Shown piece by piece: positions 24,015-32,968 of a stretch of 64,000 nucleotides of DNA. The notes below the pieces were generated by a model, which was given only the letters and a program-made list of their open reading frames with translations, searched no databases and was not told the DNA's origin. Position 1 is the first letter of the stretch. Every line of letters begins with the position of its first letter. A program made the position numbers and the translations under genes. Source of the stretch: Butyricicoccus pullicaecorum. GTDB taxonomy: Bacteria; Bacillota; Clostridia; Oscillospirales; Butyricicoccaceae. The DNA is taken from NCBI GenBank assembly GCA_018366035.1, contig JAGZIW010000001.1, positions 124,001 to 188,000 of the forward strand, in the 5' to 3' direction.

Positions 24015-26107
24015 TGCCTGAATTATTGGCACCGGCAGGCTCCTTTGAGGGGGTTCGTGCAGCGGTACAGAGCGGTGCGAATGCAGTATACTTAGGGTTT
24101 GGAACCTTTAATGCCCGTCGTGGAGCAAAAAACTTTTCACGGGAAGAAATGGCGCAGGCAATTGCCTATTGCCGTGCCCGTGGCGTCAAAACAAATGTTA
24201 CTTTTAATATCGTTGCGCTGGACCGAGAACTTGCAGAGGCGATGGAAGATGTGCGATTTTTGAATGAAGCGGGTGCAGATGCACTGATCATACAGGATTT
24301 GGGGGTCGCACGTCTGATCCGCCAATGTGCGCCGCAGCTGGCTTTGCATGCTTCTACCCAGATGACCGTGCACACTTTAGACGGTGCACTGGCAGCGAAG
24401 GAACTGGGATTTTCCCGCGTGGTATTGTCACGTGAGTGTACGCTGGAAGAAATTGAAAAAATTACCAAAGAGTCTGGGATTGAAACAGAGGTCTTTGTAC
24501 ATGGCGCGCTTTGTATGTGTTATTCAGGACAATGCTATATGTCGGCTGTGATTGGGCAGCGCTCGGGCAACCGCGGCATGTGCGCACAGCCCTGCCGCCT
24601 GCCTTATACCTATCAGGACGGGAAAAAAGGCAGTCTGCTTTCACTCAAAGACTTGTGTGCGGCAAAGTGGATTCCGACCCTGACGCAGATGGGTGTATCC
24701 TCCTTCAAAATTGAAGGGCGCATGAAACGACCCGAATATAGTGCGGTCGTTACTAAAGTGTATGCCGATCTGCTGCGTGAGCAGAGGGGACCTACGCAGG
24801 AGGAAAATGAAATCCTGCGCAAAGTATTCTCACGAGATGGCTTTACAGATGGCTATTTGACGGGCAAGCTTGATGAGAAAATGTTTGGAACCAAAACCGA
24901 TATTCCATTGCAGCAGGTCAAGCCGCTCTATGATGAGGCGGCGCGCCGCTTTGCGGAGGGAAAAGAAGCACCGCTCGTTCCTGTGAAGCTGTGTTGTGCG
25001 GTTTCGGAATCGGGTATTTCGCTTACTGCGGAGGGGGAGCAGCATGGTGCCTCGGCTGTGGATATGCAGCCGGTCGAGCGGGCACAGAATCGTCCGACAA
25101 CGCCGGAGATGCTCGAAAAAAATCTCGTCAAGACCGGCGGGACACCGTTTTTTGTAAAGGATATGGAAATCGAACTGCCTGAGGGATTGATGGTACCGGC
25201 ATCTCGCATCAATGCCCTGCGCAGAGAGGTTTTGGAAAGGCTGTATGCCCGTTATGCGCAGCCGCCTGTCCGTTTCTGGAAGCCTTATGAAACTTCACAA
25301 AATTGTCACAAAAATGTCGTGTTTCAGGGGTATAATTTAGAAATACGTCATTTGCATCAGATTACAGATTGCATGGTGCAAAATCGTCCCCATACCATTT
25401 ATGCGCCGCTTACCGTGCTTTCGGAACAAATTGAAATTGTGAAAAAGCGTTTGGCGGAGGGCTTTTGCCTTGCTGTACAGATGCCGCGTGTCTATACAGA
25501 CAAAGAGCAGCCGGAAATCATACACATGCTCAAAAGGGTACAGGAGGCCGGCGTTGGGATTGCCTGTGCGATGAATATTGGGCAGGTACTTTTGCTTCGC
25601 CGCATGGGATTTGTGGTGCATGGAGGTTTCGGTCTGAATGTATGCAATGGTGCAGCGCTGGAGGCGTTGTCTGAACAGGGAGTAACGAGACAGACCTTGT
25701 CATTTGAGCTGCGTACCGCACAGCTGCGAGATATTGCGAAGCCGATGGAGACAGAAATGATTGTCTATGGATATCTGCCGCTGATGGTATTTGAAAACTG
25801 TGCCATTCGGCGCAGAACCGGAAAATGTACCTGTGAACAGGGACTGACAACACTGACAGACCGCACGGGACAGACTTTTGCGCTTTTGCCGGAGTTTGGC
25901 TGCCGCAATACACTGCTCAACAGCAAACCTTTGTTTTTGGCAGATAAGCCGGAGTGGAAAAAATCGGGTACGTCCTTTGGACGTATTTGCCTTACAACCG
26001 AATCGCCGGAGCGTGCATCAGAGGTTTGGCGAGCTTATGGAGAGGGCTGTACGCTTGTGTTTGCAGAAGGATTTACCCGTGGACTGTATCAGCGTGGTGT
26101 AGAGTGA
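24014..26107 (+). CDS. U32 family peptidase / RlhA-TrhP-like protein
   Basis: A 697-residue member of the U32 family. It starts MPELLAPAGSFEGVRAAVQSGA, has HASTQMTVHT, and holds the U32 signature EVFVHGALCMCYSGQCYMSAVIGQRSGNRGMCAQPCR with the conserved cysteines. A C-terminal DUF3656-type region follows. Members characterised in recent years install hydroxyl groups on rRNA or tRNA (RlhA, TrhP) rather than cut proteins, so RNA hydroxylation is the likelier role. The exact target is not predictable. It overlaps zapA by one base and leads into maf. Confidence 0.88.
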   Translation: MPELLAPAGSFEGVRAAVQSGANAVYLGFGTFNARRGAKNFSREEMAQAIAYCRARGVKTNVTFNIVALDRELAEAMEDVRFLNEAGADALIIQDLGVARLIRQCAPQLALHASTQMTVHTLDGALAAKELGFSRVVLSRECTLEEIEKITKESGIETEVFVHGALCMCYSGQCYMSAVIGQRSGNRGMCAQPCRLPYTYQDGKKGSLLSLKDLCAAKWIPTLTQMGVSSFKIEGRMKRPEYSAVVTKVYADLLREQRGPTQEENEILRKVFSRDGFTDGYLTGKLDEKMFGTKTDIPLQQVKPLYDEAARRFAEGKEAPLVPVKLCCAVSESGISLTAEGEQHGASAVDMQPVERAQNRPTTPEMLEKNLVKTGGTPFFVKDMEIELPEGLMVPASRINALRREVLERLYARYAQPPVRFWKPYETSQNCHKNVVFQGYNLEIRHLHQITDCMVQNRPHTIYAPLTVLSEQIEIVKKRLAEGFCLAVQMPRVYTDKEQPEIIHMLKRVQEAGVGIACAMNIGQVLLLRRMGFVVHGGFGLNVCNGAALEALSEQGVTRQTLSFELRTAQLRDIAKPMETEMIVYGYLPLMVFENCAIRRRTGKCTCEQGLTTLTDRTGQTFALLPEFGCRNTLLNSKPLFLADKPEWKKSGTSFGRICLTTESPERASEVWRAYGEGCTLVFAEGFTRGLYQRGVE

Positions 26108-26130
26108 TAATGGAAAAAGAGGAGAACAGA

Positions 26131-26694
26131 ATGCAACTGATTTTAGCGTCCCAGTCTCCGCGCAGACAGGAGCTGCTGCGCCTCATCACACCGGATTTTA
26201 CCGTGTGTCCGGCTGATGTAAATGAGGAACTTATAGAAGGCGCATCACTTTGTGATGAGGTCGCCAGATTGGCGGCTGCAAAGGCAGAGGCGGTTTATCG
26301 CAGTCACCCACAGGCTGCGGTCATTGGCTCGGATACGCTGGTTGTCTGTGATGGGCGAGCACTGGGAAAGCCGAAAGACGAACAGGACGCAGAGCGTATG
26401 CTCACCTGCCTGTCTGGCCGTACCCATGAGGTTATGACCGGTCTTGCGTTATATGTCCCGGGAAAAACAGCATGTATCGATACAGTGATTACCAAGGTTT
26501 GCTTTGCAGAGCTGGATAAATCTGAAATCCATGCCTATATTCAAACAGGGGAGCCAATGGACAAGGCTGGCGCATATGGGATTCAGGGACTGGGCGCCCG
26601 ATTCATTGCAGGGATTTCTGGTGACTATTACAGTGTTATGGGACTTCCGGTACGCCGTCTGTATGAGCAGATGCGCGAAAATCATCTAGTTTAA
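26131..26694 (+). CDS. maf: Maf-family nucleoside triphosphate pyrophosphatase
   Basis: Maf hydrolyses nucleoside triphosphates (dTTP/UTP or modified nucleotides) to the monophosphate, cleaning the pool; it was named from septum inhibition. The 187-residue protein has LILASQSPRRQELLRL, EELIEG, SDTLVVCDGRALGKPKD, SGRTHEVMTGLAL and GAYGIQGLGARFI. The start at 26131 follows GAGGAG. The in-frame readings back to 25954 lie inside the U32 gene and are rejected. Its place before mreCD matches B. subtilis maf-mreBCD. Confidence 0.95.
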   Translation: MQLILASQSPRRQELLRLITPDFTVCPADVNEELIEGASLCDEVARLAAAKAEAVYRSHPQAAVIGSDTLVVCDGRALGKPKDEQDAERMLTCLSGRTHEVMTGLALYVPGKTACIDTVITKVCFAELDKSEIHAYIQTGEPMDKAGAYGIQGLGARFIAGISGDYYSVMGLPVRRLYEQMRENHLV

Positions 26695-26710
26695 GAAGAG
26701 GGGATATTAC

Positions 26711-27571
26711 TTGCGAAAAATTTTTACAACCCGTCTGCTGGCAATCATTCTGCTCATTGCGGCGGTTTGTCTGGGGCTTGCTGCCTATACAGGGGCAGCG
26801 GGTCAGGACTCACCTGTATCTGCGGCTGTAGGTACAGCACTCGCACCTTTGCAAAAGGGTGTCTCGATCATTAGTGGAAAGGCAGAGCACTTTATTTCAC
26901 ACTTTCAGAATTATGATGCCATGGTGGAAGAGAACAAGGAACTGCGTAAGAAGGTGGCAGATCTTGAACAGCAGGTGAGAAATGCACAGATCGCGGTCGA
27001 TGAAAATGAGCAGCTGCGTGTGCTCACAGGGCTTGTGAAAAATAATCCGACCTTTCATTATGATATGGCAGAAGTCATTGCACATTCCCCGGGACAATGG
27101 ACAACGACTATTTCTATCGACAAGGGAACAATGGACGGCGTAGCAGAGAATGATTTGGTTGTAACAGCAGAGGGAATGGTTGGCTATGTATCATTGGCAG
27201 CCCCAAATTATAGTCAGGTCACAACTGTACTGGATACCAATATGCAGGCTGGCGCACTGGTCACGCGAACGCGGGAAAGCGGCGTTGCGCAAGGGGATTA
27301 TGAGCTGATGGGCGATGGTATGCTGCGTATGTCCTATCTGGGGAAGGATAGTGATGTGGTGATTGGTGATACCATTCAGACCTCCGGTGAAGGCGGAATA
27401 TTTCCCAAAGGTATTATGATTGGCACGGTAGAGCGCGTCATGACCGAAGAAAACGGCATGAACAACTATGCAGTGATTCGCCCCTTTGTGGATCCGGCAG
27501 ATGTTACAGATGTCTATATCATTACTGATGTGGTTGCGGGGCAGCTGCCAACACCTGCCGGAGCGGAGTGA
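26711..27571 (+). CDS. mreC: rod shape-determining protein MreC
   Basis: MreC is a membrane protein of the elongasome that links MreB to PBP2 outside the membrane. The 286-residue protein has one N-terminal membrane segment (LLAIILLIAAVCLGLAAYTG), a coiled coil at about residues 75-105 (ELRKKVADLEQQVRNAQ), and the MreC beta-barrel domain (GQWTTTISIDKGTMDGV, SGEGGIFPKGIMIGTVERV). The start is a TTG at 26711 with AGAGGGG upstream; no nearby ATG fits. No mreB is in this cluster, so it must be elsewhere or missing. Confidence 0.95.
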   Translation: MRKIFTTRLLAIILLIAAVCLGLAAYTGAAGQDSPVSAAVGTALAPLQKGVSIISGKAEHFISHFQNYDAMVEENKELRKKVADLEQQVRNAQIAVDENEQLRVLTGLVKNNPTFHYDMAEVIAHSPGQWTTTISIDKGTMDGVAENDLVVTAEGMVGYVSLAAPNYSQVTTVLDTNMQAGALVTRTRESGVAQGDYELMGDGMLRMSYLGKDSDVVIGDTIQTSGEGGIFPKGIMIGTVERVMTEENGMNNYAVIRPFVDPADVTDVYIITDVVAGQLPTPAGAE

Positions 27572-27577
27572 TGTGCC

Positions 27578-28093
27578 ATGCAAAAAGATCGTACAACGAC
27601 CTATAAGGTCATCAGCTATACCATACTGCTGCTTTTCTTATATCTTTTGGAAACAGCGACAGGTCTCAATGAGGTACACTTATTTGGGGTGCGTCTGGAT
27701 TTGCTGTTCAGTGTACCGGCAGCAGTGGCATTGATGGAGGACCCTGCAATCGGCGCTGCGATTGGTTTGTTTACCGGTATTTTATATGATGTGTCTGGTT
27801 CTGGTGTGGAGGGGCTGCTGCCACTGTATTTTATGGTGTTTGCAGCGCTTGCAGGCGGTATTAGCGGACGATATTTGCGTCGCATTTGGCCGTCCCATTT
27901 GCTCCTGACTGCCGGCGGAATGTTTATATTGCGCGGACTGCAGTTTGTACTTTCGGCGCTGATAGGCGCTGGATACCCGATGATGCCATTCCTCAAATCC
28001 ATGTATGGAGAGATCTTGGCAGCGGTTGTGCTGTCTCCAATCATTTATTTGCCAGTTTATCTCTTGGCACGACGATTTGACCGTATGAAATAA
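27578..28093 (+). CDS. mreD: rod shape-determining protein MreD
   Basis: A 171-residue membrane protein with about five hydrophobic segments, following mreC by 6 bases. Segments such as YTILLLFLYLLETATGLNEVHLFGVRLDLLF, AAIGLFTGILYDVSGSG and YGEILAAVVLSPIIYLPVYLL fit the MreD family. Together with MreC and PBP2 it organises side-wall synthesis. Sequence similarity in this family is weak, so context carries much of the call. Confidence 0.9.
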   Translation: MQKDRTTTYKVISYTILLLFLYLLETATGLNEVHLFGVRLDLLFSVPAAVALMEDPAIGAAIGLFTGILYDVSGSGVEGLLPLYFMVFAALAGGISGRYLRRIWPSHLLLTAGGMFILRGLQFVLSALIGAGYPMMPFLKSMYGEILAAVVLSPIIYLPVYLLARRFDRMK

Positions 28094-28105
28094 GGAGGAT
28101 TCGCT

Positions 28106-30196
28106 ATGGATAATAAAACAAAGCTGCTGCATCGCCTCATTGCATTGCTGCTTATTTTGGTTGCGCTTAGCGGCGTTTCAGCAGCGGGTCTGTACTCCCT
28201 GCAAATCATCAACGGAGAACAATATCGTTTGCAGGCAGAGCGGCATTTGACTTCGACAAACGTTGTCTCAGCAGCGCGTGGTGAAATCATGGATCGATAT
28301 GGCAGACCGCTGATTACCAATGAGTCGGTGTATTCCATTCGCTTTGATTATACGTACTGGGATCTCGAAAACCAAAATGATATTTTACTCCAGCTTGTCC
28401 AGCTTGTAATTTCGGCAGGAGTTCCTGTGCCGACGGAACTGCCCATTACAAAGGAGGCACCTTATACCTTTACATGCGGGAAAGAGGATAAGGCATATAC
28501 AAGGCTTATAGAATTTTTGGACGACAGGAATGGAAAAAATGATGCGTTAAAGCTGAAAGAAACATATGGAGTCACTGAGGCAAAGGAGCTTGATGCTGCA
28601 AGTGTGCTGGCTGTGCTCAAAGCATATTATGATGTGAGAGACACCTATTCAGAGGATAATGCGCGATGGATTGTGGAGCAGCGTTATCGTATGAGTATTG
28701 CAGGATTTTCTCGAAATAATCCTTTTATATTTGTAGAAAATGTGCCGATGAGTCTCATTGCAGAAATTAAGGAGCGACATGACCTTTTCCGCGGCGTCAA
28801 TGTAGAAACTTCAACTATTCGCAAATATGAGACCGACTACGCAGCACAGATTTTGGGGCGCACAGGCATCATCTATGCGGAGGAATGGGAAAAGTATCGG
28901 GAAAAAGGATATTCCATGAACGATATTGTGGGCAAGAGTGGTATTGAGCGTTCTATGGAAGAGTACCTGCGCGGTAAAAGCGGCAGCCGATTGGTTGATA
29001 CCGATATCACCGGAGAGGTTACAGGTTCTTTGGAGACCGCAGCTCCGCGCGCCGGAGATAATGTGGTGCTGACATTGGATATTGAGCTGCAAAAGGTGGC
29101 GGAGGAGTCCCTTGCACGTGTGCTTTCCAATATTGAGACAGCGCGCGGCGGCGCAGCAGTGCTCATGAAAGTGGATACGGGAGAGGTGCTTGCAGCTGCA
29201 AACTATCCCACATACAGTCAGAGAACCTTTAATGAGGACGCAAAGCTGATTCAGGATAATCTGCTGGAGCCAACACGAAATCGTGCATTTCAGATGGCAT
29301 ATCCGCCCGGCTCGGTATTTAAGCCCCTGATTGCAGTGGCAGGTCTTGAGCAGGGTGTGATTTCACCGGATACCAAAATGTATTGCAATCACTATTATGA
29401 CCGCTTTAAGTCCAGAAGATTTACTTGCCTTGGACTGCATAAGGAGATCGACCTCACAATGGCAGTAAAAAAATCCTGTAACATTTATTTCTATGAGACA
29501 GGCTACATGCTGGGCGGTAAAGCCATTGAAGAATGGGCACATAAGTTTGGTTTTGGTCAGAAAACAGGTATTGAGGTTGGTGAGGTGGCAGGCTCTGCCG
29601 CAGGTCCGACTTACAGACAGGAGATGTTGGTCAATAATCCGATGCTCAATAAGTGGCAGCCGGGTGACGTTGTACAGGCTGCGATTGGACAGAGTGACAC
29701 GACTGTGACTCCATTACAGCTGTGCAACTATACTGCAACCCTTGCAAATGGAGGTATCCGCTATAAGCCGACACTGATCAAAAGCGTCAAGTCCTATGAT
29801 TATAGCCGAACGATATTGGATAATAAGCCGGAGGTTGCACTCGATTTGAAGCTGGACCCCAAAAATCTTGAGGTCGTGACCACGGCGATGCAGGCCGTTG
29901 GTGAGGAAGGTGGTACCGCTGCGCGTACCTTTAAAGATTACCCGATAAAGATTGCAGTGAAAACAGGTACTGCCGAGCATTTGGGCGGAAAAGATTTTGC
30001 TGGAAATGCAGAGGATCATGGCGTATTCATTGGATTTGCACCAGCAGATGATCCGGAGGTTGCCATTGCAATCGTGGGAGAATGTGCAGGACATGGTTCA
30101 GATGTTGCGCCGGTTGCGCGCGATATCTTAGACGCTTATTTTCAGGGAGAAGGGAAAATGGATCAGGTTCCTGTCGAAAATACCTTGCAGCAGTAA
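28106..30196 (+). CDS. mrdA: penicillin-binding protein 2 (elongasome transpeptidase)
   Basis: PBP2 crosslinks peptidoglycan during cell elongation with RodA. The 696-residue protein has an N-terminal membrane anchor, then the dimerisation segment AARGEIMDRYGRPLITN. The transpeptidase domain has the active Ser in PPGSVFKP (S403-V-F-K406), S457-C-N459 and K619-T-G621. The distance between the first two motifs is normal. A loop at about residues 120-200 is longer than in E. coli PBP2, as in clostridial homologues. GGAGG precedes the start. It closes the mreC-mreD-mrdA set. Confidence 0.95.
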   Translation: MDNKTKLLHRLIALLLILVALSGVSAAGLYSLQIINGEQYRLQAERHLTSTNVVSAARGEIMDRYGRPLITNESVYSIRFDYTYWDLENQNDILLQLVQLVISAGVPVPTELPITKEAPYTFTCGKEDKAYTRLIEFLDDRNGKNDALKLKETYGVTEAKELDAASVLAVLKAYYDVRDTYSEDNARWIVEQRYRMSIAGFSRNNPFIFVENVPMSLIAEIKERHDLFRGVNVETSTIRKYETDYAAQILGRTGIIYAEEWEKYREKGYSMNDIVGKSGIERSMEEYLRGKSGSRLVDTDITGEVTGSLETAAPRAGDNVVLTLDIELQKVAEESLARVLSNIETARGGAAVLMKVDTGEVLAAANYPTYSQRTFNEDAKLIQDNLLEPTRNRAFQMAYPPGSVFKPLIAVAGLEQGVISPDTKMYCNHYYDRFKSRRFTCLGLHKEIDLTMAVKKSCNIYFYETGYMLGGKAIEEWAHKFGFGQKTGIEVGEVAGSAAGPTYRQEMLVNNPMLNKWQPGDVVQAAIGQSDTTVTPLQLCNYTATLANGGIRYKPTLIKSVKSYDYSRTILDNKPEVALDLKLDPKNLEVVTTAMQAVGEEGGTAARTFKDYPIKIAVKTGTAEHLGGKDFAGNAEDHGVFIGFAPADDPEVAIAIVGECAGHGSDVAPVARDILDAYFQGEGKMDQVPVENTLQQ

Positions 30197-30235
30197 AATT
30201 TTTCAAAAAATCCTTGGATAAAATAGCCCATAGAC

Positions 30236-30264
30236 TTGTCACCGGACATATTTTGTTTTATACT
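30236..30264 (+). promoter_or_regulatory. promoter of minD-mgsA
   Basis: TTGTCA (30236-30241), 17 bases and TATACT (30259-30264). Confidence 0.65.
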
Positions 30265-30296
30265 TGAAAGTAAGGTGTAAATTGTTCGGAGGAAGT

Positions 30297-31037
30297 ATGC
30301 GCAAGATAATTTTAGTCGCGTCTGGAAAGGGCGGTACAGGAAAGACCTCCCTGACGGCATCAGTCGGTACTGTGTTGGCAGAACAAGGAAAGAAGGTGCT
30401 GGTTGTAGACGGCGACTGTGGTCTGCGCAATCTGGATTTGGTTTTGGGAATGAGTGATACTGCGGTGTTCACATTCTCAGATGTTGCCCGCGGCACGGTT
30501 CCACTGAGCCGCGCCGTGGCGGAGCATCCGGTCACATCTGGATTGTTTTTGCTCACAGCACCTGCAGAAATCCCCAATCTCACTGCTTCGGATCTTAGAT
30601 ATTTGGCTGAAGAGACTGAGCAGCAAGGATTTGATTATGTAATCATTGACGGACCGGCAGGGCTGCCGGAGGAACTTACCATGTACGCCCAGATTGCAAC
30701 ACAGGGAATCGTGGTCACGATGCCAGATCCGGCATCTATTCGTGGTGCAGAGCGTGTTGCCCGTATGATGGAGGCGCAGTGTATTATGCGGATTCGTCTG
30801 GTTGTCAATCGGGTGCGCCCACGTCTGATTCGCTACGGTGTAGCTGCAAATATTGACGATGCAATCGATATCGCAGGACTTCAGCTTTTGGGTCTGATCC
30901 CTGAAGATGAAGATGTGATTGCCTGTGCGGGCAGTGGAAAAAGTGTTGTAAGGTATAAAAAATCAGGCGCTGCTCAGGCGTATCGCAATATTGCGCGTCG
31001 CTTGGAGGGAGAACGTCTGCCGCTCATGCGGTTCTAA
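30297..31037 (+). CDS. minD: septum site-determining ATPase MinD
   Basis: MinD is a membrane-associated ParA-type ATPase that places the septum at midcell. The 246-residue protein has the deviant Walker A motif SGKGGTGKTS at residues 8-17, VDGDCGLRNLDLVLG, and the YVIIDGPAGLPEE Walker B region. The start at 30297 is chosen for CGGAGGAAG; a longer frame from 30264 starts inside the promoter. The C-terminus ends RRLEGERLPLMRF with no amphipathic membrane-binding helix. No minC or minE lies next to it. It could be a MinD-like homologue with a different job. Confidence 0.85.
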   Translation: MRKIILVASGKGGTGKTSLTASVGTVLAEQGKKVLVVDGDCGLRNLDLVLGMSDTAVFTFSDVARGTVPLSRAVAEHPVTSGLFLLTAPAEIPNLTASDLRYLAEETEQQGFDYVIIDGPAGLPEELTMYAQIATQGIVVTMPDPASIRGAERVARMMEAQCIMRIRLVVNRVRPRLIRYGVAANIDDAIDIAGLQLLGLIPEDEDVIACAGSGKSVVRYKKSGAAQAYRNIARRLEGERLPLMRF

Positions 31038-31061
31038 ATGACTAACTGAAAGGAGACCAAA

Positions 31062-31469
31062 ATGAATATTGCACTCATTGCACATGACCGAAAAAAGGAA
31101 CTGATGGTTCAGTTCTGTATGGCATATTGCGGCATTTTGGCAAAGCATAGCCTGTGTGCAACAGGTACTACCGGTAAGCTGGTAGCAGAAGCAACCGGTC
31201 TGCGGATAGAAAGATATCTGCCGGGAATGCAAGGCGGTGAGGAACAAATCTCTGCGCGTGTATCCTATAATGAAATTGATCTTGTTCTGTTTTTCCGAGA
31301 TCCTATGTCAAATAGTCAGTACGAACCAGATGTTCATGTTTTGGCACGCCTGTGTGATATGCACAATATCCCGATTGCTACCAATGCAGCAACTGCGGAA
31401 ATGTTGATTTTGGGTCTGGATCGCGGCGATTTGGATTGGAGAAATATTGTAAATCCCAAGAATCGCTGA
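31062..31469 (+). CDS. mgsA: methylglyoxal synthase
   Basis: MgsA turns dihydroxyacetone phosphate into methylglyoxal and phosphate, a bypass of lower glycolysis when phosphate is short. The 135-residue protein has NIALIAHDRKK, ATGTTGKLV (phosphate loop), PGMQGGEEQISARV, LVLFFRDPM with the catalytic Asp, and IPIATNAATAE. It follows minD by 24 bases, an arrangement common in Clostridia. GGAG lies before the ATG, and a strong terminator follows. Confidence 0.96.
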   Translation: MNIALIAHDRKKELMVQFCMAYCGILAKHSLCATGTTGKLVAEATGLRIERYLPGMQGGEEQISARVSYNEIDLVLFFRDPMSNSQYEPDVHVLARLCDMHNIPIATNAATAEMLILGLDRGDLDWRNIVNPKNR

Positions 31470-31487
31470 TGGAATAAGGATAGCGAG

Positions 31488-31525
31488 ACGCACCCGCCCG
31501 CATTGGTGGGACGGGTGCGTTTTTT
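31488..31525 (+). terminator. terminator after mgsA
   Basis: ACGCACCCG / CGGGTGCGT stem followed by TTTTTT. A second small hairpin (GCCGCTTTTGCGGC, near 31533-31546) precedes hisS. Confidence 0.9.
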
Positions 31526-31591
31526 GGGTATTTATGCCGCTTTTGCGGCATTTTTGCGTGTTGTTTAAAGGTATAAAAGGAGTTTAATGAT

Positions 31592-32953
31592 ATGGAAAAA
31601 ATAAAGCCCAGAACCCTTTCGGGATTTATGGAGCTTTTGCCGGCAGCGCAAGAGCAGATGGAACAAATCATGCAGATTCTGCGGGAGACCTACGCACTTT
31701 ATGGCTTCTATCCACTCGATACTCCCGTACTCGAGTCGGCTGAGGTACTCCTCGCAAAGGGCGGCGGAGAGACAGAAAAGCAAATTTACCGCTTTCAAAA
31801 GGGAGACAGCGATCTTGCGATGCGGTTTGATTTGACGGTACCGCTTGCAAAATATGTGGCGCTCAATTATGGACAGCTGACTTTCCCATTCCGCCGTTAT
31901 CAGATTGGAAAGGTGTACCGTGGAGAACGTGCGCAGCGCGGCAGATTCCGTGAATTTTATCAGGCAGATATCGATATCATTGGAGATGGACAGCTGGATA
32001 TCATCAATGAAGCGGAAATTCCTTCTATTATCTATAAAACCTTTACAAAACTTGGTCTGGATCGTTTTCAGATCCGTATCAATAATCGAAAGATATTGAG
32101 TGGTTTCTTTGCTATGCTGGGGCTGCATGAACAGGCAGGAGATGTCATGCGTACTATTGATAAGCTCGAAAAAATCGGAGCGGATAAGGTACGTGAAATC
32201 CTGATAGAGGATTGTAAGACCTCTGCGGAGCAGGCAGACGAAATCTTGAAGTTTATTACACTTTCTGGTGGTACGCAAGGGATTTTAGAGGCACTCCAGC
32301 AGTATCGCGGACGTAATGAACTGTTGGACTGCGGTATTGAGGAACTCACCACAGTTGCAGCCTATATGGAGGGCTTTGGTGTTCCAGCAGACCATTTTGA
32401 AATTGATTTGACAATTGCACGTGGTTTGGATTACTACACAGGCACAGTGTATGAAACCACTATGCTCGATCACCCTGAAATTGGTTCGATCTGCTCTGGC
32501 GGTCGTTATGATAATCTGGCAGAATACTATACAGATAAGAAGCTGCCCGGCGTTGGTATTTCCATTGGTCTGACGCGACTGTTCTTTATTTTACAGGATA
32601 AGGGTTATCTCAATCAAGATCCCCCAGCGGCACCAGCAGATGTCCTCATCTTGCCAATGACGCAGGACGTGGGTGCAGCAATTGCACTGGCAACACGTCT
32701 GCGTGATGCAGGAGTACGTGTACAATTGCATTGTGAGAAGAAAAAATTTAAGGCAAAGATTGCTTATGCAGACAAGCTTGCAATTCCGTATGTCATTTTT
32801 ATGGGTGAAGATGAGATCCAGAACAATGTGATTGCGCTCAAAGAATTGGCTACTGGTGAGCAGACCAATACGGACTTTGAGCAGGCACTGGCGCGAATTC
32901 GAGAAGGACTTGGAGAGCGTGCGTCTAAAACGGTAATTAAAAATATCCAGTAA
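31592..32953 (+). CDS. hisS: histidine--tRNA ligase
   Basis: HisRS charges tRNA-His. The 453-residue class II synthetase shows motif 1 (YGFYPLDTPVLESAEVL), motif 2 (FRRYQIGKVYRGERAQRGRFREFYQADIDIIG), the histidine-specific ARGLDYYTGTVYE, and motif 3 (PGVGISIGLTRLF). An anticodon-binding domain starts near 345 (PADVLILPMT). The length exceeds that of HisZ paralogues and all catalytic signatures are present, so it is the synthetase. AspS follows after 15 bases, the usual hisS-aspS pair. I see no T-box in the short leader. Confidence 0.94.
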   Translation: MEKIKPRTLSGFMELLPAAQEQMEQIMQILRETYALYGFYPLDTPVLESAEVLLAKGGGETEKQIYRFQKGDSDLAMRFDLTVPLAKYVALNYGQLTFPFRRYQIGKVYRGERAQRGRFREFYQADIDIIGDGQLDIINEAEIPSIIYKTFTKLGLDRFQIRINNRKILSGFFAMLGLHEQAGDVMRTIDKLEKIGADKVREILIEDCKTSAEQADEILKFITLSGGTQGILEALQQYRGRNELLDCGIEELTTVAAYMEGFGVPADHFEIDLTIARGLDYYTGTVYETTMLDHPEIGSICSGGRYDNLAEYYTDKKLPGVGISIGLTRLFFILQDKGYLNQDPPAAPADVLILPMTQDVGAAIALATRLRDAGVRVQLHCEKKKFKAKIAYADKLAIPYVIFMGEDEIQNNVIALKELATGEQTNTDFEQALARIREGLGERASKTVIKNIQ

Positions 32954-32968
32954 GAGGGTTGGGATACT

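Noticed and set aside
25954..26130. N-terminal extension of Maf
   Set aside because: The extension lies inside the U32 gene in another frame. The start at 26131 has a good ribosome site and begins with the Maf motif.
31565..32278. A 237-codon frame opposite hisS
   Set aside because: Antisense to a clear synthetase gene; no start signals.
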